Shown: in pieces, positions 5,366 to 10,845 of the stretch | Layout of the letters: every line of letters starts with the position of its first letter | Numbering within the stretch: position 1 is the stretch's first letter | NCBI GenBank assembly: GCA_046723645.1 | Contig: JBKOUY010000022.1 | Span: 1 to 10,845, forward strand | Source of the DNA: DASQUK01 sp046723645 | GTDB lineage: Bacteria; Actinomycetota; Acidimicrobiia; Acidimicrobiales; VFJN01 | Direction of reading: 5' to 3' | Length of the DNA: 10,845 nucleotides | Program-made: the position numbers and the translations under genes | Notes under the pieces: generated by a model | What the model was told of the DNA's origin: nothing | Database searches by the model: none | Seen by the model: only the letters and a program-made list of their open reading frames with translations

Positions 5366-7006
5366 GTGAGCCTGCGAGCCACGGCGCCGCCCAACCCGCC
5401 GGAGCTGGTCGGGGCCTGGCGCCACAGCGGCCGGCTCACGGACGAGCGGATCGGCTGGTGCCTGGATCGGGCCGCCGACCAGTGGCCCGCACGCGCCGCA
5501 GTCGTAGCGGGCGGCATAACCCACTCCTTCGCCGACCTGCGGGCACGCGCCAACGCCGTGGGCCGGGCCCTGGCGGCCGGCGGCGTGGGACGCGGTGACG
5601 TCGTGACCTGGATGCTGCCCAACGGCGTCGACGCCATCGCGGTCGCAGCCGCCGTGTGGCGGATGGGGGCGGTCAACAACCCGGTGGTGCCGATCTACCG
5701 AGAGCACGAGCTCTCGTTCGTGCTCGACCAGCTCCGCCCCGCCGCCGTGGTCACCGCCGAGCACCACCGGGGGCGGCGCCACGCCGACGAGTTCGACGAC
5801 GTGCTGGCCACCCTGGGCCACCGGCCCGGCGCCCGGCTGGTGTCGGGGGCGACCCCCGGCTGGCAGTCGATCCACGACCTGAGCCCAGCGCCGCACTTGC
5901 CCCCATCCGTCGAGCCCGCTCCGGCCGACGACCCCTGCCTCGTCCTCTACACCTCGGGCACGACGGCGGCGCCCAAGGGCGCGGTCCACAGCAGCGCCAC
6001 ACTGCTGCAGGAGGTCCGGTCCATGCAGCGGGAGTGGGCGCTGACGTGGCGGGACGTGATGTTCATGGCCTCGCCGGTCACGCACATCACCGGCCTGCTG
6101 CAGGGCCTGCTGGTGCCCACCGCCGTCGGGGCCCGGTCCGTCCTGGTCGATCGCTGGGACCCCGAGGAGTCGGTCGACCGCATCGAGGCCGAGGGCGCCA
6201 CCTACATGGCCGGCGCCACGCCGTTCCTCCAGGGGGTGGTCGAGCAGTACCAGGGCCGGGGCGTGGCGCGGCCGGCACTCCGCCAGTTCACCTGCGGCGG
6301 GTCCGCGGTCCCGCCCCACCTCGTCGAGGAGGCCGACGCTCTCGGGATCGCCGCCCACCGGGCCTGGGGGATGACCGAGTTCCCGACGACCACGCTCGCA
6401 GGGGAGAACGATCCGCTGGAGCGGCGGGCACACACCGACGGCCACCGGGCCGAGGCGGTCGAGGTCGAGGCCGTCGACGAAGACCGGCAGCCGTTGCCGG
6501 CCGGCGCCGAGGGTGAGCTGCGGGTGCGCGGGCCGGAGCGCATGCTCGGCTACGTCGATGCCGCGCTGAGCGCCGAGGTGGTCGACGGCGCCGGGTGGTT
6601 CTACACCGGCGACCTCGGCGCCGTCGACGAGGCCGGCTACGTGACCGTCACCGGGCGCCGCAAGGACATCATCAACCGGGGCGGCGAGAAGTTCAGCGCC
6701 CGCGAGATCGAGGACCTCCTGGCCCGCCACCCGGAGGTCGCCGAGGCGGCGGTGGTCGGGGTTCCGGGCGGCCGCCTCGGGGAGCGGGTGTGCGCCGCCA
6801 TCGTGGCCCGGGATCGGAACGCCGCCGCCGACGCCGCGGACCTGCGTTCGTTCCTCGAGTCGCAGCGGATCGCCCGGCAGAAGATCCCCGAGGAGTTCCT
6901 CGTCGTCGACGAGCTGCCCCGCACCCCGGCCGGCAAGGTCCAGAAGTTCCTCCTCGTCGAGCGGTGGGAAGATGGGCGGCTCTACGGGGGGAGCCGTGGA
7001 GCGTGA
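5366..7006 (+). CDS. AMP-forming acyl-CoA ligase (cyclohexanecarboxylate-CoA ligase-like), 546 aa
   Basis: A complete ANL-superfamily ligase that forms an acyl-adenylate and then a CoA thioester in the cytosol. Motifs in order: P-loop YTSGTTAAPKG (195-205), GMTE (335-338), YTGDLG (413-418), the hinge RRKDIINRGGEKFS with Lys433-Asp434, and PRTPAGK with the catalytic Lys524. The length of 546 aa is usual for the family. The N-terminal part (MLPNGVDAIAV, GAVNNPVVPIYRE) resembles the group annotated as cyclohexanecarboxylate-CoA or medium-chain acyl-CoA ligases, but this assignment is by eye and the true acid is unknown. It clearly differs from the ligase at the left edge (for instance NRGGEKFS against ISGGENIY), so it is not a recent duplicate. 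The start GTG at 5366 has no Shine-Dalgarno. The 155-bp spacer upstream suggests its own promoter. It faces a minus-strand hydrolase, with only 8 bp between the two stop codons. Confidence 0.95.
   Translation: MSLRATAPPNPPELVGAWRHSGRLTDERIGWCLDRAADQWPARAAVVAGGITHSFADLRARANAVGRALAAGGVGRGDVVTWMLPNGVDAIAVAAAVWRMGAVNNPVVPIYREHELSFVLDQLRPAAVVTAEHHRGRRHADEFDDVLATLGHRPGARLVSGATPGWQSIHDLSPAPHLPPSVEPAPADDPCLVLYTSGTTAAPKGAVHSSATLLQEVRSMQREWALTWRDVMFMASPVTHITGLLQGLLVPTAVGARSVLVDRWDPEESVDRIEAEGATYMAGATPFLQGVVEQYQGRGVARPALRQFTCGGSAVPPHLVEEADALGIAAHRAWGMTEFPTTTLAGENDPLERRAHTDGHRAEAVEVEAVDEDRQPLPAGAEGELRVRGPERMLGYVDAALSAEVVDGAGWFYTGDLGAVDEAGYVTVTGRRKDIINRGGEKFSAREIEDLLARHPEVAEAAVVGVPGGRLGERVCAAIVARDRNAAADAADLRSFLESQRIARQKIPEEFLVVDELPRTPAGKVQKFLLVERWEDGRLYGGSRGA
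6977..6996. terminator. Hairpin at the 3' end of the convergent gene pair
   Basis: CGGCTC (6977-6982) and GAGCCG (6991-6996) form a 6-bp stem with an 8-nt loop. It lies in the last codons of the ligase and about 18 nt past the stop of the minus-strand hydrolase. It could help end the hydrolase transcript, because the convergent genes leave only 8 bp between their stops. No T-tract is seen in either direction. Confidence 0.2.
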
Positions 7007-7014
7007 CCCGCCCC

Positions 7015-7701
7015 TCACAGGTCGATGAACGCCAGCGACCGGTTGATGCAGTTGAAGTCCCGCGGCGCGGCGAAGTGGTCGACGTTGCGCAGCGTCACCA
7101 GCTCCGCGTCGGGGAGCGCGCTCACGAGCCGATCGGCGGGTGCCGAGAAGTCGCGGTCGCCGAGGACGACGAGCACCGGGCAGGTCACCCGCGCCAGGTC
7201 GTCCTCGGTCAGCGGACCCTCGGGACGCCGCAGGAAGGCGGCCAGCGCCCGGGGGTCGTTGCCGGCGGTCCGGGCCAGCCGCACGAAGAGCTGCACGCCG
7301 ATGTCCTCCGCCGCCACCTCGCCAGCGCCGGACTCGAGGGCCCGGGCGAGCGGCTCGCGGTCCTCGGGCCGGAGGACGTTGTCGCCCACGCCGATGACGA
7401 CCAGCTTGCGCAGCTGTGCGGGGTCCTCCGACGCCAGCCCGAGCAGGAGCCGGGCCCCGGTGGAGAACCCGATGGCGTCGACCGGTGCGTGGGGCGCAAG
7501 GACGTCGGCCAGCGCGCCCTGCACGTCGGCGTACGCCGCCGGGTCGGTCGCCGCCGGCGACTCCCCGTGCCCCGGCAGGTCGATGCGCAGGACCTTCCGG
7601 CCGCCGTCGGCCAGCAGGTCGGTCCATCCGTTGTGCTCCCAGCCGTGGGCGTAGGACGAGGCGAAGCCGTGCACCAGCGCTACCGGGGGATGGTCGGGCA
7701 T
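7015..7701 (-). CDS. Alpha/beta-fold hydrolase, 228 aa
   Basis: A compact alpha/beta hydrolase with the classic order of motifs: HGF oxyanion-hole segment (residues 11-13), DLPGHGES (41-48), nucleophile elbow GFSTG with Ser80, the acidic residue in LGDRD (Asp184), and His209 in NVDHFAAP. The triad is complete. The cap region between about residues 110 and 165 is short and helical. No signal peptide or membrane segment is visible, so a cytosolic enzyme is likely. DLPGHGES and GDRDF are typical of the broad group holding esterases, C-C hydrolases and haloperoxidase-like proteins, so the substrate stays open. It is not closely similar to the hydrolase at 1500-2189: elbow and His motifs differ. 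It runs against its neighbours, convergent with the ligase and divergent from the SDR gene across a 95-bp spacer. The ATG at 7701 is supported by a TAGGTT box 8 nt upstream. Confidence 0.92.
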   Translation of the reverse strand: MPDHPPVALVHGFASSYAHGWEHNGWTDLLADGGRKVLRIDLPGHGESPAATDPAAYADVQGALADVLAPHAPVDAIGFSTGARLLLGLASEDPAQLRKLVVIGVGDNVLRPEDREPLARALESGAGEVAAEDIGVQLFVRLARTAGNDPRALAAFLRRPEGPLTEDDLARVTCPVLVVLGDRDFSAPADRLVSALPDAELVTLRNVDHFAAPRDFNCINRSLAFIDL

Positions 7702-7709
7702 GGGCCGAC

Positions 7710-7715
7710 AACCTA
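7710..7715 (-). promoter_or_regulatory. -10 box for a leaderless transcript of the minus-strand hydrolase
   Basis: On the minus strand TAGGTT, a full TANNNT match, lies 8 nt before the ATG. The mRNA would start at or next to the start codon. A possible -35 with a TGAC core lies near 7732-7737 but is weak and has a short spacer (about 16 nt). There is no Shine-Dalgarno upstream, in keeping with a leaderless start. Confidence 0.45.
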
Positions 7716-7758
7716 ATGGGCCCTCGCGAACGTCATCGTGGCCGGGGTGGTTCGGGCC

Positions 7759-7789
7759 TTGACTTCGAGCGTGCTCCAGCCCGTACCGT
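7759..7789 (+). promoter_or_regulatory. Promoter of the SDR gene, leaderless type
   Basis: TTGACT at 7759-7764, a 19-nt spacer and TACCGT at 7784-7789 form a near-consensus vegetative promoter. Seven nt separate the -10 from the ATG at 7797, which puts the expected transcription start on the first base of the start codon. This is the clearest promoter in the window and also supports the chosen SDR start. Confidence 0.6.
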
Positions 7790-7796
7790 CGACGAG

Positions 7797-8636
7797 ATGC
7801 GACCCCTCGACGACGTCATCCTGGTGACCGGCGCCACCGACGGGCTGGGCCGTGGCGTCGCCGAGCGGCTGGCGGCCGGCGGTGCCACCGTGCTGCTCCA
7901 CGGCCGCGACGACGAACGCGGTGCGACCACCATGCGGGAGATCGGTGAGGCCACGGGCAACGAGCGGCTGCGCTGGTACCGGGCCGACCTGGCCTCACTG
8001 GCCGATGTGCGGGCGCTGGCGGAGCGGGTGAACGCCGAGGAGCCGCGGCTCGATGCGCTGGTGAACAACGCCGGCATCGGGACGACGCTCCCCGGCGACG
8101 GCGCCCGCCAGGTCAGCGCCGACGGCTACGAGCTGCGGTTCCAGGTCAACTACCTGGCGCACTACCTGCTGACCCGGCTGCTCTTGCCGATCCTCGAGCG
8201 TTCGGCGCCCGCCCGGATCGTCAACGTGAGCTCGGCCGGCCAGGCGCCCATCGACTTCGACGACGTGATGCTCGAGCGGCACTACGAGGGCTACCTCGCG
8301 TACTGCCGGTCGAAGCTCGCGCAGATCATGTCCACGATCGACCTGGCTGACGACCTGGCCGGTCGCGGCCTGACCGTCAACGCCCTGCACCCGGGCACCT
8401 TCATGCCCACCAAGATCGTCACCCACGCCGGCATCGACCCGCTCACGCCGCTCGACCAGGGTGTCGACGCCACCGTCCGGCTCGTGGCCGACCCGGCGCT
8501 CGACGGCGTGACCGGGCGCTACTTCGACGGCCAACGCGAGTCCCGGCCCAACCCGCAGGCGGGCGACGCCGCCGCCCGCCGCCGGCTGCGCGAACTGTCC
8601 GACCGCCTGGTCGGGCTGGCGGTGAGGCAGGGCTGA
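7797..8636 (+). CDS. Short-chain dehydrogenase/reductase (SDR), 279 aa
   Basis: A classical-type SDR with a Rossmann fold that would oxidise an alcohol or reduce a ketone with NAD(P)(H). Visible motifs: TGATDGLG cofactor loop (11-18), Asp64-Leu65 contacting adenine, NNAG (90-93), NVSS with the catalytic Ser145 or 146, and Tyr169-x3-Lys173. After Asn118 the HPGTF segment follows the active site. A basic HGR at 35-37 after strand 2 suggests NADP(H) preference. The pattern of SAPARIVNVSS and a longer gap between Ser and Tyr resembles the retinol dehydrogenase/WWOX-like SDR group, whose bacterial members have diverse substrates. The frame is open upstream to 7416, but that part overlaps the opposite-strand hydrolase and is a shadow; the ATG at 7797 has a promoter placed for it and begins the fold properly. 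A short GC hairpin follows the stop. It may act on an alcohol or ketone intermediate in the same catabolism, which is inference. Confidence 0.94.
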   Translation: MRPLDDVILVTGATDGLGRGVAERLAAGGATVLLHGRDDERGATTMREIGEATGNERLRWYRADLASLADVRALAERVNAEEPRLDALVNNAGIGTTLPGDGARQVSADGYELRFQVNYLAHYLLTRLLLPILERSAPARIVNVSSAGQAPIDFDDVMLERHYEGYLAYCRSKLAQIMSTIDLADDLAGRGLTVNALHPGTFMPTKIVTHAGIDPLTPLDQGVDATVRLVADPALDGVTGRYFDGQRESRPNPQAGDAAARRRLRELSDRLVGLAVRQG

Positions 8637-8637
8637 C

Positions 8638-8653
8638 GCCGCCGCGTGGCGGC
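8638..8653 (+). terminator. Tight GC hairpin after the SDR stop
   Basis: GCCGCC (8638-8643) and GGCGGC (8648-8653) form a perfect 6-bp all-GC stem with a GCGT tetraloop, starting 2 nt after the SDR TGA. No T-tract follows. It separates the SDR gene from the promoter-like box of the peptidase gene, a sensible place for a terminator of the U-less kind proposed in actinobacteria. Confidence 0.4.
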
Positions 8654-8671
8654 ACCGGAGCCGCACGCTCC

Positions 8672-8677
8672 TAGCCT
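8672..8677 (+). promoter_or_regulatory. -10 box for a leaderless peptidase transcript
   Basis: TAGCCT matches TANNNT and lies 8 nt before the GTG at 8686. No TTGAC-like -35 is seen at the right distance. There is no Shine-Dalgarno. It supports 8686 as the start codon. Confidence 0.4.
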
Positions 8678-8685
8678 GAACCACC

Positions 8686-10776
8686 GTGACCGAGCCCGCC
8701 GCCGCCAGCACCGCCGCGGCGACCGCCCCGGCGACGCCGCCCGTCGCCAAGCGGTTGCCGGTGGAACGCCGTGTGCACGGGGAGACCGTCGTCGACGAGT
8801 ACGCGTGGCTGCGCAACCGCGACGACCCCGAGGTGATCGCGCACCTCGAGCGCGAGAACGCCTACCTGCGGGAGGTGCTCGCACCCACGGCCGGCCTGCG
8901 CCAGACCGTGTTCGACGAGATCAAGGCGCGGACGCAGGAGACCGACCTCACCGTGCCGGTGCGGAAGGGACCGTGGTGGTACTACGGCCGCACCGTCGAG
9001 GGCCAGCAGTACGCGATCCAGTGCCGGCGCACCGAGGCCGGGGACGCCGCCACCGAGCAGGTGCTGGTCGACTTCAACGAAGTGGCCGGGGACTCGCCGT
9101 ACCTGGGCGTGGGAACGTTCGACGTCAGCCCCGACCACCGGATCGTGGCCTACTCCGTCGACTTCGACGGCGCCGAGCTCTTCACCATGAGGTTCAAGGA
9201 CCTGGAGAGCGGCGCACAGCTCCCCGACGAGATTCCCGGCACGTACTACGGCACGGCATGGTCGGCCGACAGCGACACCTTCTTCTACGTCACCCCCGAC
9301 GAGGCCAGGCGGCCCTACCGGCTGTGGCGCCACCGCCTGGGCACTGACGTGTCGGCCGACGAGCTCGTGTACGAGGAGGAGGACCAGCGGTTTTTCCTCG
9401 GGGTCCATCTCAGCCGCAGCGAGCGGTTCATCGTGCTCGGCCTCGACAGCATGGTGACGAGCGAGGCGTGGGTGTTGCCGGCCGACGACCCCGCCGGCGA
9501 GTTCCGCATGGTCGAGCCCCGGCGCGCTGGCGTCGAGTACGACGTCGACCACCAGGGCGACCGGTTCCTCATCGTCACCAACGACCAGGCGCAGGACTTC
9601 CGGCTCGTCGAGGCGCCCGTCGTCTCCCCCGGGCGCGAGCACTGGCGCGACGTGATCCCCCACGTGCCCGGCACCCGGATCCAGGGCGCCGAGGCGTTCG
9701 CCGGCCACGTGGTCGTGCACCTCCGACGCGACGGGCTGACGGGCCTCCGGGTCATCCGCACCGCGGACGGGGCCACCCACGACGTCGAGTTCGACGAGCC
9801 CGTGTACACCGTGGTCGCGGCGGGCGACAACCCCGAGTACGACTCGACGCTCTACCGGTTCCACTACACCTCGCTGGTGACGCCGGCCTCCGTCTACGAC
9901 TACGACCTCGACGCCAGGACCCGGGCGCTGCGCAAGCGCCAGCCGGTGCTGGGCGACTTCGACCCCGATCGCTACGAGTCGAGGCGCGAGTGGGCGACCG
10001 CCCCCGACGGCACCGCGGTGCCGGTCTCGCTGGTGCGGCGCCGGGACCGTCCGGACGGGCCGGCGCCGACGCTGTTGTTCGGCTACGGGGCCTACGAGGC
10101 GAGCATGGACCCCGGCTTCTCGATTGCCCGGCTGTCGCTGCTCGACCGCGGGGTGACGTTCGCGATCGCCCACGTCCGGGGCGGCGGCGAGCTGGGGCGC
10201 AGCTGGTACGAGGACGGCAAGCTGCTGCGCAAGCGCAACACGTTCACCGACTTCATCGCCGCCGCCGACCACCTGATCGCGCGGGGCTACACGCGCCCGG
10301 ACCTGCTCGCCGCTCGGGGCGGAAGCGCCGGCGGGCTCCTGATGGGAGCGGTGGCCAACCTCGCGCCCGAGCGGTTCCGGGCGATCGTCGCCGAGGTGCC
10401 CTTCGTCGACAACGTCAACACCATCCTCGACCCCACCCTCCCCCTCACCGTGATCGAGTGGGAGGAGTGGGGGAACCCGGCCGCTGACCCCGAGGCCTAC
10501 CGCTACATGCGCTCGTACTCGCCCTACGAGAACGTCGACCGCCACCCCTATCCCGCCATCCTCGCCACCGCCGGCCTGAACGACCCGCGGGTCTCCTACC
10601 ACGAGCCCGCCAAGTGGGTCGCCCGCCTCCGCGCCACGGCCACCGGTGCCACGCCCGTGCTGCTCAAGGTCGAGATGGGTGCGGGGCACTCGGGCCCGTC
10701 GGGCCGCTACGACGCCTGGCACGACGAGGGGCTCGTCCTCGCCTTCGTGCTCGACCAGCTCGGCGCCGCGTCCTGA
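8686..10776 (+). CDS. ptrB: S9 family serine peptidase, oligopeptidase B-like, 696 aa
   Basis: A prolyl-oligopeptidase-family enzyme that cleaves short peptides in the cytosol; oligopeptidase B prefers the bond after Arg or Lys. The opening PPVAKR, the segment DEYAWLRNRDDPEV and the length fit this subfamily. Residues from about 90 to 420 form the beta-propeller that excludes large proteins; the rest is the alpha/beta hydrolase domain with GYGAYE, the hallmark HVRGGGELGRSWYEDGK, Ser547 in GGSAGG, Asp633 in NDPRVSY and His668 in GAGHSG. The acidic stretch IEWEEWGNP (Glu591, Glu593) matches the Glu pair linked to basic-residue preference in enterobacterial oligopeptidase B. The first ~20 residues are Ala/Thr/Pro-rich without the charge and hydrophobic core of a signal peptide. 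The GTG start is supported by the TAGCCT box. It follows the SDR gene by 49 nt, but a hairpin lies between and its role seems unrelated to the catabolic genes. Confidence 0.95.
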   Translation: MTEPAAASTAAATAPATPPVAKRLPVERRVHGETVVDEYAWLRNRDDPEVIAHLERENAYLREVLAPTAGLRQTVFDEIKARTQETDLTVPVRKGPWWYYGRTVEGQQYAIQCRRTEAGDAATEQVLVDFNEVAGDSPYLGVGTFDVSPDHRIVAYSVDFDGAELFTMRFKDLESGAQLPDEIPGTYYGTAWSADSDTFFYVTPDEARRPYRLWRHRLGTDVSADELVYEEEDQRFFLGVHLSRSERFIVLGLDSMVTSEAWVLPADDPAGEFRMVEPRRAGVEYDVDHQGDRFLIVTNDQAQDFRLVEAPVVSPGREHWRDVIPHVPGTRIQGAEAFAGHVVVHLRRDGLTGLRVIRTADGATHDVEFDEPVYTVVAAGDNPEYDSTLYRFHYTSLVTPASVYDYDLDARTRALRKRQPVLGDFDPDRYESRREWATAPDGTAVPVSLVRRRDRPDGPAPTLLFGYGAYEASMDPGFSIARLSLLDRGVTFAIAHVRGGGELGRSWYEDGKLLRKRNTFTDFIAAADHLIARGYTRPDLLAARGGSAGGLLMGAVANLAPERFRAIVAEVPFVDNVNTILDPTLPLTVIEWEEWGNPAADPEAYRYMRSYSPYENVDRHPYPAILATAGLNDPRVSYHEPAKWVARLRATATGATPVLLKVEMGAGHSGPSGRYDAWHDEGLVLAFVLDQLGAAS

Positions 10777-10798
10777 CCGCCGCCGCAACCGTGCCCAC

Positions 10799-10804
10799 TA
10801 CCTT
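10799..10804 (+). promoter_or_regulatory. -10 box before the gene at the right edge
   Basis: TACCTT matches TANNNT and lies 9 nt before the ATG at 10814. A CTGACC with partial -35 likeness overlaps the peptidase stop codon (10773-10778), 20 nt upstream. The arrangement copies the other leaderless-type starts in the window. Confidence 0.35.
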
Positions 10805-10813
10805 TGCGGGCGG

Positions 10814-10845
10814 ATGCAGATCGTCTATGTCGCTGGGGACGCGCG
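10814..10845 (+). CDS. Start of an unidentified gene, cut by the window edge
   Basis: An ATG opens a frame reading MQIVYVAGDA up to the window end. Only ten complete codons are visible, so no family can be named. The support is the TACCTT box 9 nt upstream, the position right after the peptidase gene, and a hydrophobic strand-like opening. No Shine-Dalgarno is obvious beyond GGGCGG next to the ATG. Confidence 0.45.
   Translation, partial: MQIVYVAGDA

Noticed and set aside
4781..7711. Very long minus-strand open frame (976 codons) opposite the dehydrogenase end and second ligase
   Set aside because: Its translation is low-complexity Arg/Gly/Pro/Asp-rich with no motifs, and both plus-strand genes beneath it have full family signatures. 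Long antisense frames are expected at this GC content.
7416..7796. N-terminal extension of the SDR protein
   Set aside because: It runs opposite the minus-strand hydrolase and through the promoter; the Rossmann fold begins right after the ATG at 7797.
8671..10788. Minus-strand open frame of 705 codons opposite the peptidase gene
   Set aside because: The plus strand encodes a complete oligopeptidase B-like enzyme with its triad; the antisense product shows no recognisable domain.
1..10845. Mobile elements, CRISPR arrays, tRNA/rRNA genes, toxin-antitoxin or defence systems
   Set aside because: No transposase or integrase motifs, no regularly spaced repeats, no tRNA-like cloverleaf and no defence-type genes were seen on either strand; gene content is metabolic.

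Overview
The window is high-GC bacterial chromosome, about 70% GC by eye. It is packed with short-gap genes, many with GTG starts, and has almost no recognisable Shine-Dalgarno sequences. The protein families and the TANNNT boxes sitting 7-9 nt upstream of several start codons point to an actinobacterium. The metabolic style (CoA ligases, acyl-CoA dehydrogenase, thiolase-like protein with a DUF35 partner, SDR) fits soil, marine or metagenomic Actinomycetota such as Acidimicrobiia or mycobacteria-like groups, but the exact lineage cannot be fixed from this sequence.

Left half (1-5210, all + strand): the 3' part of an AMP-forming acyl-CoA ligase; a 229-aa alpha/beta hydrolase; then a compact cassette of a thiolase-like (SCP-x/lipid-transfer type) protein, a translationally coupled DUF35 zinc-ribbon/OB-fold protein (GTGA overlap) and an acyl-CoA dehydrogenase. 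The end of the dehydrogenase looks disturbed: its last ~33 codons are atypical in composition, and another frame looks more coding-like.

Middle (5211-7701): a 155-bp spacer with one small palindrome, a second AMP-forming CoA ligase (546 aa), and a convergent minus-strand alpha/beta hydrolase whose stop lies 8 bp from the ligase stop.

Right half (7702-10845): a 95-bp divergent promoter region, an SDR oxidoreductase, a short GC hairpin, a complete oligopeptidase B-like S9 peptidase (696 aa) with its full catalytic triad, and the first codons of another gene.

Taken together, two ligases could activate carboxylic acids to CoA thioesters, the dehydrogenase could introduce a double bond, and the thiolase-like/DUF35 pair could cleave a C-C bond. 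The hydrolases and SDR could release or oxidise precursors. This resembles steroid side-chain, terpenoid or alicyclic acid catabolism, but the substrate is not identifiable here and no enoyl-CoA hydratase is present in the window. The peptidase looks like an unrelated housekeeping gene. I found no mobile element, CRISPR array, RNA gene or clearly new defence or biosynthetic system. The most notable signals are the Cys-less thiolase-like pair, the possible frameshift at the dehydrogenase C-terminus, and the repeated leaderless-type promoter arrangement.
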